Positions 1-9,308 of a stretch of DNA of 64,000 nucleotides are shown here, one piece after another (position 1 is the stretch's first letter; the number at the start of each line of letters is the position of its first letter). Source of the stretch: Verrucomicrobiales bacterium (GTDB lineage Bacteria; Verrucomicrobiota; Verrucomicrobiia; Limisphaerales; UBA9464). The translations under genes and the position numbers were made by a program. Under the pieces are notes generated by a model that had not been told where the DNA came from, did not search any database, and saw nothing but the letters and a program-made list of their open reading frames with translations. The stretch spans positions 124,001 to 188,000 of the forward strand of contig JAIYBC010000060.1 in NCBI GenBank assembly GCA_027488845.1. The letters run 5' to 3'.

Positions 1-1137
1 GCCGGGATGAACACGACGCTGGTCTGGGTGGTGCCCGGAAGCCTCCTGATCGCCGGGCTCTTCTACCTCGTGAACCGGTCGATGGTGGTCCGCCCGCTCA
101 ACACGGCATTGCGGTCGATCGACCTCTCCAGCGACCAGGTCGCCGCCGCATCGCGCGAGATCGCCGCCTCCAGCCAGACCCTGGCCGGTTCCGCGAGCGA
201 ACAGGCCGCCAGCCTCGAGGAGACCAGCGCCTCGCTGGAGCAGATGACCAGCATGACCAAGCGGAACGCCGAGAACGCCCGCACCGCCAAGCACACGGCC
301 GCCAAGGCCCGCGAATCCGCGGACGGCGGCGCCACCGAGGTCCGGAACCTCCTGACCGCCATGGACGCCATCAAGCAGGCGAGCACGGAGATCACGAAGA
401 TCCTGAAGAACATCGACGAGATCGCCTTCCAGACGAACATCCTCGCCCTGAACGCCGCGGTGGAAGCCGCCCGAGCCGGCGAGGCCGGTGCCGGGTTCGC
501 GGTGGTCGCCGACGAGGTCCGCACCCTCGCCCAACGGTGCGCCACCGCCGCCCGCGAGACCGCAGCCAAGATCGAGGACAGCGTCCATAAGAGTCAGCAG
601 GGCTCCGAGATCAGCGCCCGCGTGGCCCGTTCCTTCGAGGAGATCCAGGGCAACGTCCAGCAGCTCGACCGGCTTGTCGCCGAGATCGCCACGGCCACGC
701 AGGAGCAGAGCCAGGGCATCAACCAGGTCACCATCGCCGTGACCCAGATGGACCGCGTGACCCAGAGCAACGCGGCGAGCTCCGAGGAAAGCGCCAGCGC
801 CAGCGAGGAGCTGAGCGCCCAGGCCCGGACGCTGAAGGACGCGGTGTTGACCGTGCAGGAGCTGTTCATGGGCCGGAAGGGTGGCGGCGTCGAGGCCGCT
901 CCCGCGAAGCATGCGCACCGTTCCGAGGCGGCGAACGCAGTCCACCACGGCACGCCGGCGCCGCAGCCGAAGCCGCAACACACGACGTTCCAACGGGCCG
1001 CCGCGGCCCCGGGACAATACGTCCTGCACCGGAACGGCACCGACCACGCCTTCCCCGCCCCTTCGGGATCGGCACCGGAAAACCGGCGCGGGGAGTTCAT
1101 CCCGATGCCGGACGACAAGGATTCGAGCCATTCGTGA
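1..1137 (+). CDS. Methyl-accepting chemotaxis protein, 5' end cut by window edge
   Basis: This is the C-terminal part of a membrane chemoreceptor that senses a ligand and controls CheA kinase activity. The frame is open from base 1. The first visible residues form one hydrophobic segment that looks like the second transmembrane helix, followed by only a short HAMP-like stretch ([12 protein letters not shown]) before the coiled-coil signalling domain. The methylation region ([16 protein letters not shown]) and the highly conserved hairpin tip ([20 protein letters not shown], then [14 protein letters not shown]) are both present, so coupling to CheA/CheW is expected. The tail after about residue 290 is long, low-complexity and rich in Ala, His and Pro, and lacks an obvious CheR/CheB-tethering pentapeptide. 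The ATG at position 7 is probably internal because a periplasmic sensing domain and first membrane helix should precede it. No other che gene is in the window. Confidence 0.88.
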   Translation, partial: AGMNTTLVWVVPGSLLIAGLFYLVNRSMVVRPLNTALRSIDLSSDQVAAASREIAASSQTLAGSASEQAASLEETSASLEQMTSMTKRNAENARTAKHTAAKARESADGGATEVRNLLTAMDAIKQASTEITKILKNIDEIAFQTNILALNAAVEAARAGEAGAGFAVVADEVRTLAQRCATAARETAAKIEDSVHKSQQGSEISARVARSFEEIQGNVQQLDRLVAEIATATQEQSQGINQVTIAVTQMDRVTQSNAASSEESASASEELSAQARTLKDAVLTVQELFMGRKGGGVEAAPAKHAHRSEAANAVHHGTPAPQPKPQHTTFQRAAAAPGQYVLHRNGTDHAFPAPSGSAPENRRGEFIPMPDDKDSSHS

Positions 1138-1150
1138 AGGAACGGGTGAA

Positions 1151-1178
1151 GGGGATCGCGGCCACGGCTGCGATCCCC
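1151..1178 (+). terminator. Hairpin after chemoreceptor gene
   Basis: A perfect 9-bp stem (GGGGATCGC paired with GCGATCCCC) begins 13 bases after the chemoreceptor stop codon. There is no clear T-run after it, so termination efficiency is uncertain. Confidence 0.5.
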
Positions 1179-1278
1179 TCGCCGGCTCCGTCGTCGGTGG
1201 CACGTCGGCAGGTATGTTGGACCGCCGCCCGACGGCCGCGTTGGACTCCCGGGGGCATCGGTGGCAGGGTCGCCACCC

Positions 1279-1905
1279 ATGCCCCTACGCGTCGCGATCA
1301 TCGATGACCACGGCATCCTGCGCGAAGGCCTCCGGAGCCTCCTGGAGCGGGATCCGGAGGTGAAGGTCGTGGGGGAAGCCCCGGACGGCCGCAGCGGCCT
1401 GGAACTGGTGGAACGCCTCAAGCCGGATGTCGCCGTGTTCGACAACGCGATGCCCGAGATGTCCGGCATCGAGGCGGTGCGACGACTGCGGTACGGAGGT
1501 TTCGGGGGAGGACTGGTCATCCTCTCCTCCTTCCACGACCCGAGGACCATCCAGCAGGCCCGGGAAGCGGGCGCGGACGGGTTCCTGAACAAGGACAACT
1601 CCTTCCAGATCCTGCGTTCCTCGCTCGACCGGGCCCGCCGACGCGAGTGGCACCTGAGCCCCGATCTCGAGGAACCCCAACTGACCGGCATCCCAGGCGG
1701 CGCCGGCGAACTGCTGACCGCCCGCGAACGCGAGGTCCTGCAGGCCCTCGCCGAGGGCAAGAGCACCAAGGAGATCGCCTTCAGCCTCGAGTTGAGCCCC
1801 AAGACCGTGGAGACCCACCGGATGCACCTGATGTCCAAGCTCCAGGTGACCAACCTCGCCGACCTCACCCGCCTTGCCATCCGCGAGGGGTTCGTCTCGC
1901 TCTGA
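1279..1905 (+). CDS. NarL/LuxR-family response regulator
   Basis: A 208-residue two-component response regulator that binds DNA when phosphorylated by a partner kinase. The receiver domain has the acidic pair at residues 9-10, the phospho-acceptor Asp at about 55 (VFDNAMPEMSG), the Ser switch residues near 83 and the conserved Lys at about 105 (FLNKDNS). The C-terminal GerE/LuxR helix-turn-helix starts at about residue 146 (LTAREREVLQALAEGKSTKE, then SPKTVETHR). I chose the ATG at 1279; an in-frame GTG at 1261 would add six residues with no homology. No histidine kinase lies next to it, so its partner is encoded elsewhere. A strong terminator follows within a few bases, which suggests a single-gene transcript. 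Confidence 0.93.
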   Translation: MPLRVAIIDDHGILREGLRSLLERDPEVKVVGEAPDGRSGLELVERLKPDVAVFDNAMPEMSGIEAVRRLRYGGFGGGLVILSSFHDPRTIQQAREAGADGFLNKDNSFQILRSSLDRARRREWHLSPDLEEPQLTGIPGGAGELLTAREREVLQALAEGKSTKEIAFSLELSPKTVETHRMHLMSKLQVTNLADLTRLAIREGFVSL

Positions 1906-1907
1906 CA

Positions 1908-1940
1908 GGGAAGCGCGCCCGCCAGGTCGCGCTTCCCTTT
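1908..1940 (+). terminator. Intrinsic terminator after response regulator
   Basis: A perfect 10-bp stem (GGGAAGCGCG with CGCGCTTCCC, 10-base loop) starts three bases after the response-regulator stop and is followed by TTT and a pyrimidine-rich run. Confidence 0.8.
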
Positions 1941-2018
1941 CCCCCTCTTCCGCCGCATCTGCCGCTTTCCGACACCGCGGGATTGCCCCGCATCCCTCCG
2001 CGGTTTACCGAAAGCGGA

Positions 2019-3434
2019 ATGGCTCCGTTCCCGTCCCCGCCACCGCAGCTTGCCGGACTCGCCACGCTCGACGAGGCGGTTCATCCGGGCTTGTCCGTCG
2101 AGGAAAGCGTCCGGCGCATCAAGCGCCACCACCACGTCCTCCGTCGCACCCACCAACTGCTCGTCGCCCGCATCACCTCCGAGCCGGTCTACGAGCTCAA
2201 GATGGCCTGGAGCCTCCACGCCTGGATCGCCGCGGAGCACGTCACCGCCTTCCGCGCACGGGTCGGCGAGATGCGTGAACCGCCCCTCGGCCTCGAGGCC
2301 TCGCCCCACGCCGGACTCGACTGGGCCTTCGACGAACTGCTCCGCGCTCCCACGGCGGAACTGCTCCTCGGCCTGTACGAAGTCGTCCTGCCGGCGCTGG
2401 ACGCCGCACTCGGCCGACACGCCCGCGACACCCACCCGCTCGCGGACCAGCCCACCCGACGCCTGATCCGCTTCGCCCGGTTGGAACTGGCCGATCTCCT
2501 CGACTACGGACGCAAGGCCATCGCCTCCCTGGTGTCCCCCGACGGACGCCTCGCCGCACGCCCCCTGCTCGACGGCCTCCACGCCGCCCTGGCCGCCGCC
2601 GGCGGAATCGACGGAACGGCCAAGGCTTCCGGGCCGCTCCCGGCGCCGGTCCGTGGGACGACGCCTTGGAAATTCGACGGCATTCCCCGGAGGGACGGCC
2701 GGTTCGCCGACCCCTACAACATGGGCGTGAACGCCGAGGTGTTCCTCTACGATCCGCAGCAGCCACCCTCGGCCAAGGTGCTCATGATGTACTACAAGCG
2801 CCTCCGCGAGATCGACGTGCCCGAGATGATGGCCTCGATCCTCGCCGAGACGCCCGGCAGGCCGTGGTCGTACCAGCGCGACATGACCCGCCAGCTCTGG
2901 GACGAGGCCCGCCACGCGATGATGGGCGAGGTCGGCTTCCACGACGCCGGCGTCGACTGGCCGGCGTCGGTCCGGGTGAACTTCACCTGGTCGCTCGGGC
3001 TCAACACCCAGCTCACTCCGAAGGAACGCCACGCCGTGCTCTACTTCATCGAGCAGGGCCTCATGCCGAAGACCGGCAAGCGTCACGAGTGGGAGACCGC
3101 CATCGCCGCGGCGAACCCGTTGGCGGCCACCTTCCAGGACTTCGACTGGGCTGACGAGGTGCTCCACGCCCGCGTCGGACGCGACTGGTACGTCTCCGAC
3201 ATGCCGAGCCCGCACGAGGCCGTGGCCTACGGGGACGCCTGCTGGAGCCGCGTCCTCATGGGATGGGAGGAATGGAGGCGCCAAGGCCACACCGACCACG
3301 CCAACTGGTGGCCCCAGGCCTACCGCCAGCACTGCGCCGCGAAGGGCGTCGAACCCGACCCGAAGGCCCTCGCCTTCGGCACCAGCTACCAGTCCATCCG
3401 CGCCGACCTGCGCGACCTCACGGGATCGGCATGA
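2019..3434 (+). CDS. Uncharacterised ferritin-like domain protein
   Basis: A 471-residue protein without signal peptide or membrane segment. It has an E-H pair at residues 73-74 inside a helix (WIAAEHVTAF) and a diiron-type ExxH motif at about residues 296-299 (LWDEARHAMMGE), a combination typical of ferritin-like four-helix bundles such as DUF455 and MiaE-type proteins. I infer a metal-binding helical bundle; the substrate is unknown. The long spacing between the two helical parts, filled by a segment containing DPYNMGVNAEVF, is unlike classic ferritins. The ATG at 2019 follows the terminator of the preceding regulator; the open frame extends upstream to 1647 but that part only shadows the regulator gene. 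The stop overlaps the next start in an ATGA junction, so the downstream DUF3592 protein is translationally coupled to it. Confidence 0.72.
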   Translation: MAPFPSPPPQLAGLATLDEAVHPGLSVEESVRRIKRHHHVLRRTHQLLVARITSEPVYELKMAWSLHAWIAAEHVTAFRARVGEMREPPLGLEASPHAGLDWAFDELLRAPTAELLLGLYEVVLPALDAALGRHARDTHPLADQPTRRLIRFARLELADLLDYGRKAIASLVSPDGRLAARPLLDGLHAALAAAGGIDGTAKASGPLPAPVRGTTPWKFDGIPRRDGRFADPYNMGVNAEVFLYDPQQPPSAKVLMMYYKRLREIDVPEMMASILAETPGRPWSYQRDMTRQLWDEARHAMMGEVGFHDAGVDWPASVRVNFTWSLGLNTQLTPKERHAVLYFIEQGLMPKTGKRHEWETAIAAANPLAATFQDFDWADEVLHARVGRDWYVSDMPSPHEAVAYGDACWSRVLMGWEEWRRQGHTDHANWWPQAYRQHCAAKGVEPDPKALAFGTSYQSIRADLRDLTGSA

Positions 3435-4444
3435 GGAGGGGGCCGCTCTCAAGGATCGGGGACGTGCTCGCCGGCGGGCTCTTCGTCGCGTTCGGCCTGG
3501 CCTTCGCCGTGTTCGTCGCCTCGGGGATCCTCGACAACATCCGCCTGCGCCTGCAGCCGCCGATTGGCTTCGAGGTGGTCCGGACGGAGATCCTTCCCGC
3601 GGACCTGGGCCGCGGCGGCTTCAACCTCGTCGTCCACTTCCAGCAACCGGGCCGTTCGGAGCAGATGTGGACCGAACTCCACGGATGGGACTACCGCGAC
3701 CTCGCCCGGACACAACGGACGCTCCCGCCCGGGACCCCGGTGGTCGGACGCCGTTTTCCCGCCGTTTCCCCCGAACGGCTGGACCTGGTGGAACCGGGGT
3801 GGCGTTCCCTGTTCGCGTTGCCGCTGGTCGCCTTCCCCTTGGTGTTTGTCGGCGTCGGTGGCTGGATCGCCTGGGGCGGGATCACAGGCCGGGAACGGCC
3901 GACAGGGAACCGCACGAAGGACACGCCGACATGGATCCCGCTCGTGGCCGGGACGGTGTTCTTCCTGGTTGGCTTCGTGCCCCTCCTCGGCGTCGGCGTC
4001 CTGCCCGTGTGGCATTGGAGCCGGTCCCGGGACTGGGTTCCGACGCCCGCCACCATCGAGATGTCGAGGTCCGTCGTCACCAGTTCGGGAAAGGGTGGTC
4101 GCAGCTGGCATCCGGAGGTGCTCTACCGGTACGCGTGGAAGGGGGAGACACACCGCTCGTCGGAGATCGGCCCCGGAAGGAAGGACTCGGAGTCGACGAC
4201 GGGACGGTTCGTCCAGGAACATCCGCCGGGGGCCAAGACGACCTGCCTCGTGAACCCCTTGGACCCCACGGAGGCCTACCTCGACCGTTCGTTGTCCTGG
4301 TGGTCGCTCCTGGCCCTGCCGTTCCTTTTCTTCCCGGCGGTCGGGGTGCTCCTCCTGCGCACGGGCTGGCGGCAACGGCAGAAGGCCCGGACCCGCCCGC
4401 GACAACGCGGAAGCCCCGGGCGCTTCGGCCTGAGGCGGATGTGA
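3431..4444 (+). CDS. DUF3592-type membrane protein
   Basis: A 337-residue integral membrane protein of unknown function. It has a hydrophobic N-terminal helix (about residues 10-32), an extracytoplasmic-looking segment, two central membrane helices (about 120-145 and 160-185) and a C-terminal helix near 285-305 followed by a strongly basic tail. The segments between helices, with a W/Y-rich strand pattern and the phrase VNPLDPTEAYLDR, match what is seen in DUF3592 proteins, where a small beta domain sits between membrane helices; here the module appears twice. The ATG overlaps the TGA of the ferritin-like gene, so both are probably co-translated. The link to DUF3592 is from memory of the family pattern and is moderately sure. 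Confidence 0.68.
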   Translation: MRRGPLSRIGDVLAGGLFVAFGLAFAVFVASGILDNIRLRLQPPIGFEVVRTEILPADLGRGGFNLVVHFQQPGRSEQMWTELHGWDYRDLARTQRTLPPGTPVVGRRFPAVSPERLDLVEPGWRSLFALPLVAFPLVFVGVGGWIAWGGITGRERPTGNRTKDTPTWIPLVAGTVFFLVGFVPLLGVGVLPVWHWSRSRDWVPTPATIEMSRSVVTSSGKGGRSWHPEVLYRYAWKGETHRSSEIGPGRKDSESTTGRFVQEHPPGAKTTCLVNPLDPTEAYLDRSLSWWSLLALPFLFFPAVGVLLLRTGWRQRQKARTRPRQRGSPGRFGLRRM

Positions 4445-4670
4445 ACAGGCACGAGGCAGGCCGGTTCCTGTCAGGAGTCCCCGGAGACCACTCCGCGTCT
4501 CCGGGTGGAACTCGTCGGCGGGCGAAACCGTCCACCGTCGCAGTCCGGGCGTCGTCGAGGTGCCCATCGATGCCGGGACGAGGACGCGGTTCGGGTTGCC
4601 TGGCGCCGGGCTGGGAACCCGTCGAATTCAACCGCCGTTTCCCAACCGACACGCCTGCACCGGGAACGGG

Positions 4671-5378
<708 letters not shown>

Positions 5379-5379
5379 C

Positions 5380-6162
5380 TCAGGACTCCTTCACGGGTTC
5401 CTCGCCGAGGTAGGCCGCGATGACCTTGGGATCGCCGCGGATCTCGGACGGGGTGCCTTCGGCGATCTTGCGGCCGTATTCGAGGACGTGGATCCGTTCG
5501 CAGATGCCCATGACCACCTTCATGTCGTGTTCGACCAGGAGGATCGCGAGGCCGAAGCGGTCGCGGATGAAGCGGATGAGCTTCATCAGCTCGTCCTTCT
5601 CCGTCGGATTCATCCCCGCGGCGGGCTCGTCCAACAGCAGCAGCCTGGGGCGCGTGGCGAGGGCGCGGATGATCTCGAGACGGCGTTGGTCGCCGTAGGA
5701 AAGGCTCTTCGCGGGTTCGTCCTGGACCCGTTCGAGCCGGAAGATCGAGAGCAGCTCGCGGGTGCGTTCGCGCAGCTGGACCTCCTCAGCCTGGAACTTG
5801 GGACCGCGGGTCAACGAATGGACCGAGTCGTGGTCGAGATGGAGGTGGAAGGCGACACGGACGTTGTCGAACACCGTCAGGCTGGGAAACAGCCGGATGT
5901 TCTGGAAGGTGCGGGCGATGCCGAGTTCGGTGATGCGGTAGGGCTTCAGACCCGCGGTCGGCCGTCCGCCGAAGGAGATCGCGCCTTCGGTGGGCTGGTA
6001 CACGCCGGTGATCATGTTGAACACCGTGGTCTTGCCGGCCCCGTTGGGTCCGATGAGGCCGGCCAGTTCGCCTTCCCGCACGTCGGCGTCCACCGACGAG
6101 ACCGCGGTGAGCCCGCCGAACCGGATGGTCACGCCGGAAAGCTGGAGCAGTGGACCGCTCAC
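5380..6162 (-). CDS. livG: Branched-chain amino acid-type ABC transporter ATPase LivG
   Basis: A 260-residue ABC ATPase forming the second nucleotide-binding subunit with LivF. Walker A is GPNGAGKTTVFN, followed by the LivG-typical GIARTFQNIRLF Q-loop region, a signature SYGDQRRLEI (the slightly divergent form usual for LivG) and Walker B LLLLDEPAAGMNP. The start is a GTG whose last bases overlap the TGA of livM (GTGA), preceded by a strong GGAGG ribosome-binding site. The open frame continues upstream inside livM, but that part has no homology. Confidence 0.95.
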   Translation of the reverse strand: MSGPLLQLSGVTIRFGGLTAVSSVDADVREGELAGLIGPNGAGKTTVFNMITGVYQPTEGAISFGGRPTAGLKPYRITELGIARTFQNIRLFPSLTVFDNVRVAFHLHLDHDSVHSLTRGPKFQAEEVQLRERTRELLSIFRLERVQDEPAKSLSYGDQRRLEIIRALATRPRLLLLDEPAAGMNPTEKDELMKLIRFIRDRFGLAILLVEHDMKVVMGICERIHVLEYGRKIAEGTPSEIRGDPKVIAAYLGEEPVKES

Positions 6163-7106
6163 GGGCGTCCCTCCTTCTTCGACCACAGGGGCCAGACGAA
6201 CAGGCCCTGGGGACGGGTGAGCATGAGGACGATCAGGAGCACCGAGTAGACGATCATGCGGAAGGCCCCGGTCTGGCGGAGGCTCTCGGTGAGCACGGTC
6301 AGGAGGAGGGCGGCGACCACCACGCCGGAATGGCGGCCCATGCCGCCGAGGATGACCATGACCACGATCTCGATGCTCTTGTCGAAGGAGAACCCGCCCG
6401 GGTTGAGGTAGCCCTTCAGGTGGGCGTAGAGACCGCCGGCGACACCGGCGAAGAAGGCGCCGACGACGAAGGCGGTGATCTTGTAGCGGGTGGTGTTCAG
6501 GCCCATCGCCTCGGCGGCCACCTCGTCGTCGGCCACGGCGAGGAAGCCGCGGCCATAGGTCGAGTTGAGGAGCCCCCAGACGACGTAGACGGTCACCGCG
6601 GCGGATCCGAAGACCCAGAAGAGGTTGGTGTGGCTCGGGATCCCGGTGAGGCCGCGGGAGGCCCCGACGGCGTCCACGTTCTGGAGCACCACCTTGATGA
6701 TCTCGCCGAAGCCGAGGGTGACGATGGCGAGGTAGTCGCCCTTGAGCCGGAGGGAGGGCGCCCCGACGGCGATGCCGGCGAGGGCGGCGAGCAGTCCTCC
6801 GGCGACGAGGGAAAGCGGAAAGAAGCCCCACTGGAGCAGGTTCGCGGAGAGGCCGAGGCGTGGCGCCAGGGTCGTCGTCAGCATCGCGGAGGCGTAGGCG
6901 CCGACGGCCATGAATCCGGCGTGGCCGAGGGAGAACTGGCCGGTGAAGCCGTTGATGAGGTTCAGGCTCGAGGCGAGGACGACGCTGATGCCGGCCCCGA
7001 GCGCGACGTCGAGGAAGTAGGGGTTCAGGCGGCCGGAGAAGGCGGAAAGCAGCGCGGACGCGGCCAGGACGGCGAGCAGGATTCTCTGGGATCTCGGCGG
7101 GAACAT
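6159..7106 (-). CDS. livM: Branched-chain amino acid-type ABC permease LivM
   Basis: A 315-residue inner-membrane permease with about eight to nine hydrophobic helices. The family signatures GQFSLGHAGFMAVGAY and SLRLKGDYLAIVTLGFGEI are intact, as is the C-terminal RPQGLF element. The start at 7106 is an ATG five bases past the livH stop; the upstream extension of the frame is antisense-like and unsupported. It overlaps livG by four bases, which points to coupled translation. Confidence 0.94.
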   Translation of the reverse strand: MFPPRSQRILLAVLAASALLSAFSGRLNPYFLDVALGAGISVVLASSLNLINGFTGQFSLGHAGFMAVGAYASAMLTTTLAPRLGLSANLLQWGFFPLSLVAGGLLAALAGIAVGAPSLRLKGDYLAIVTLGFGEIIKVVLQNVDAVGASRGLTGIPSHTNLFWVFGSAAVTVYVVWGLLNSTYGRGFLAVADDEVAAEAMGLNTTRYKITAFVVGAFFAGVAGGLYAHLKGYLNPGGFSFDKSIEIVVMVILGGMGRHSGVVVAALLLTVLTESLRQTGAFRMIVYSVLLIVLMLTRPQGLFVWPLWSKKEGRP

Positions 7107-7111
7107 GGGCG

Positions 7112-8017
7112 TCAGACCTTCTCCACCTTCAGCTTCCCGAGCAGCCCGGCCGGCCGGAAGAGGAGGATGGCGATGAGGATCGCGAACGCGATGGCGTCGC
7201 GGAAGGTGGAGAGGCGGGTACCCGAGACGAAGGTCTCGACGAGGCCGATGAGCAGACCGCCGAGGGCCGCGCCGGGGAGGTTGCCGATGCCGCCGAGGAC
7301 CGCGGCAACGAAGGCCTTGAGCCCGGGGAGGGTTCCCATGAGCGGATCGATGCTGGGGTAGTTGGTGGCGTAGAGCACGCCGCCGGCGCCGGCGAGCGCG
7401 GAGCCCAGCGCGAAGGTGAAGGAGATGATGCGGTCGTTGTTGATGCCCACCAGGGACGCCGCCGTGGCGTTGAAGGACAGGGCGCGCATCGCGGTGCCGG
7501 TCTTGGTGCGGTGGACGATCCAATAGAGGACCGCGAGGAGGACGACGGTGACCGCGAGGACGACGATCTGGTTGGTGGAGACCGTGAGTCCGCCGAGGTG
7601 GATCTGGCGGGCGGGGAAGAGCTCGGGAAACGCGCGCGGATTGGGGCCGAAGCCGATGGTGGGATTCTGCGAGACGTTCTGGATGAGCAGCGAGACGCCG
7701 ATGGCGGTGATGAGGACGGTGAGGGTGGAACGGTTCCTCAGGGGCTTGTAGGCCAGCTTCTCGATCACCACCCCAAGGATGGCGCAGACGGCCATGGCCA
7801 AGGCCAGAGCCGCAAGGCCGCCACCGAAGGATCGGGTCGGCAGGTGGAGCCGTTCGACCGCGGCCCAGCCGACGAAGGCGCCGAGCATGAACACGTCGCT
7901 GTGGGCGAAATTGATGAAGCGGAGGACCCCGTAGACCATGGTGTACCCCAGCGCGATCAGCGCGTAGATCGCACCCAGCGAGACGCCGTTGAGCACCTGT
8001 TGGAGGAATTCGGTCAT
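7112..8017 (-). CDS. livH: Branched-chain amino acid-type ABC permease LivH
   Basis: A 301-residue permease with about eight membrane helices. Conserved LivH elements include the N-terminal LQQVLNGVSLGAIYALIALG, then GYTMVYGVLRFINFAHSD and the C-terminal FRPAGLLGK. I chose the ATG at 8017 because the first residues match the family; an in-frame ATG at 8074 adds 19 residues without homology. It follows the binding-protein gene after 103 bases that contain a perfect hairpin (8081-8100). Confidence 0.94.
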   Translation of the reverse strand: MTEFLQQVLNGVSLGAIYALIALGYTMVYGVLRFINFAHSDVFMLGAFVGWAAVERLHLPTRSFGGGLAALALAMAVCAILGVVIEKLAYKPLRNRSTLTVLITAIGVSLLIQNVSQNPTIGFGPNPRAFPELFPARQIHLGGLTVSTNQIVVLAVTVVLLAVLYWIVHRTKTGTAMRALSFNATAASLVGINNDRIISFTFALGSALAGAGGVLYATNYPSIDPLMGTLPGLKAFVAAVLGGIGNLPGAALGGLLIGLVETFVSGTRLSTFRDAIAFAILIAILLFRPAGLLGKLKVEKV

Positions 8018-8080
8018 GTCTTGGGGAGCCGGAACCGCGCCGGCCGGGCAAAGGAAACGCGTCCGGCAACCCAAAGTCGA

Positions 8081-8100
8081 GCGTCACGGCGGCGTGACGC
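8081..8100 (-). promoter_or_regulatory. Hairpin between binding-protein gene and livH
   Basis: A perfect 8-bp stem (GCGTCACG/CGTGACGC) with a 4-base loop sits in the only sizeable gap of the liv unit. It has no good T-run. By analogy with other solute-binding-protein operons it may protect the upstream message or partly terminate transcription, so that the binding protein is made in excess over the permease. That role is inference. Confidence 0.45.
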
Positions 8101-8120
8101 GCGGACGTCGAAACCGGGCT

Positions 8121-9308
8121 TCAGGACGAAGCGCGTCCGGGGTCGCCCGGATCGACCACGCGGAGGAACCGGAACGCACCGTCGCGGACGCCGATGATGA
8201 CGGCCGGCTTCCGGGCATTGCGCCCGGGGTCCATGGAGATCCGGCCGGTGACACCCTGGAAATCCCGGGTCGAGGCGAGGGCGGCACGGATCGCGGGAGG
8301 TTCCGCAGACCCAGCACGACGGATGGCATCGGCGATGAGCTGGAGGGTGTCGAAGGCCAACGCCGAAACGCCGGTGGGTGGCTTTCCGAAGCGGCGGCGG
8401 AACCGGCCCAGGAATCCGGCGACGAGCGGATCGGTGTTCTCGGGGGAGAAGTGCACCGGGAAGTAGGCCCCTTCCGCGGTCCGGCCCGCGACCTCGAGCA
8501 GTTCCGGCGCCTCCCAGCCGTCGCTGCCCAGCATCGGGCCCTCGAACCCGAGGTCCCTGGCCTGCCTCAGGATCAGCCCGCCGGAGTGGTAGTAGGACGG
8601 GGCGAAGACCGCCTCGATCCCGGCGGACTTCAGGGCGGTCAACTGTGCGCGGAAATCCTTGTCGCCCCCGCTGAACCTCTGTTCGGAGACGACCGTTCCG
8701 CCCTCGGCGGCGAACCGCTCCCGGAACACCGACGACAGCCCCAGGCTGTAGGGCGCGGACGCGTCGACGAGCAGGCCCACCCTGGAAAGGTGCAGGGTTT
8801 CCCTCGCGAACCGCGCCATGACGGCGCCTTGGAACGGGTCGGTGAAGCAGACGCGGAAGATGCAGTCGCCGATCTCGGTGACCTTGGGATTGGTCGCGGC
8901 CGGGGAGACCATCGGAAGACCGGCGGCCTGGCAGAGCGGTCCGGCCTCGAGGCAACGCCCCGAGTTGCCGTCCCCAATCACGGCGACGACCTGGTCGCGG
9001 GACAGCAGCTTCTTCACCGCGGTCGCGGATTCCCCGGCCGTCGTCCGGTTGTCCTCCCGGACCATCTCCAGCGGACGGCCGAGTACCCCGCCCGCCGCGT
9101 TGACCTCCTCCAGCGCGAGGGTCGCCCCCATGTCGGTGTATTGGCCGAGGCCGGCCTCGCTGCCCGAGAGCGCCCCGAAGAGACCGAGACGAATCGCCTG
9201 CGCACCGGTGTCGCCCTCCTTCCCACGGCAACCGGCCAGCACGGCCGAGCAGGCGGCGAGGGTCAGGAAGCTGCGGCGCGAGCGAGGACCGGAAGCGGGT
9301 CGGTTCAT
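8121..9308 (-). CDS. Branched-chain amino acid-type ABC substrate-binding lipoprotein
   Basis: A 395-residue periplasmic-binding protein (Peripla_BP_6/LivK class) feeding the LivHMGF transporter. The N-terminus carries a twin-arginine-like element (SRRSFLTLAA) ending in a lipobox (LAGC, Cys at about residue 27), so the mature protein is probably exported by Tat and lipid-anchored. The mature start IRLGLFGALSGSEAGLGQY and the GAxLALEEVNAAGG element are characteristic. Ligand cannot be read from the sequence; amino acids, short amides or urea-type compounds are all transported by this class. Its ATG overlaps the stop of the upstream spermidine-synthase-like gene (ATGA), an unusual partnership. 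Confidence 0.92.
   Translation of the reverse strand: MNRPASGPRSRRSFLTLAACSAVLAGCRGKEGDTGAQAIRLGLFGALSGSEAGLGQYTDMGATLALEEVNAAGGVLGRPLEMVREDNRTTAGESATAVKKLLSRDQVVAVIGDGNSGRCLEAGPLCQAAGLPMVSPAATNPKVTEIGDCIFRVCFTDPFQGAVMARFARETLHLSRVGLLVDASAPYSLGLSSVFRERFAAEGGTVVSEQRFSGGDKDFRAQLTALKSAGIEAVFAPSYYHSGGLILRQARDLGFEGPMLGSDGWEAPELLEVAGRTAEGAYFPVHFSPENTDPLVAGFLGRFRRRFGKPPTGVSALAFDTLQLIADAIRRAGSAEPPAIRAALASTRDFQGVTGRISMDPGRNARKPAVIIGVRDGAFRFLRVVDPGDPGRASS

Noticed and set aside
594-3452. 952-codon open frame on the minus strand
   Set aside because: It runs antisense to the regulator and ferritin-like genes, shows no domain pattern and arises from the high G+C content.
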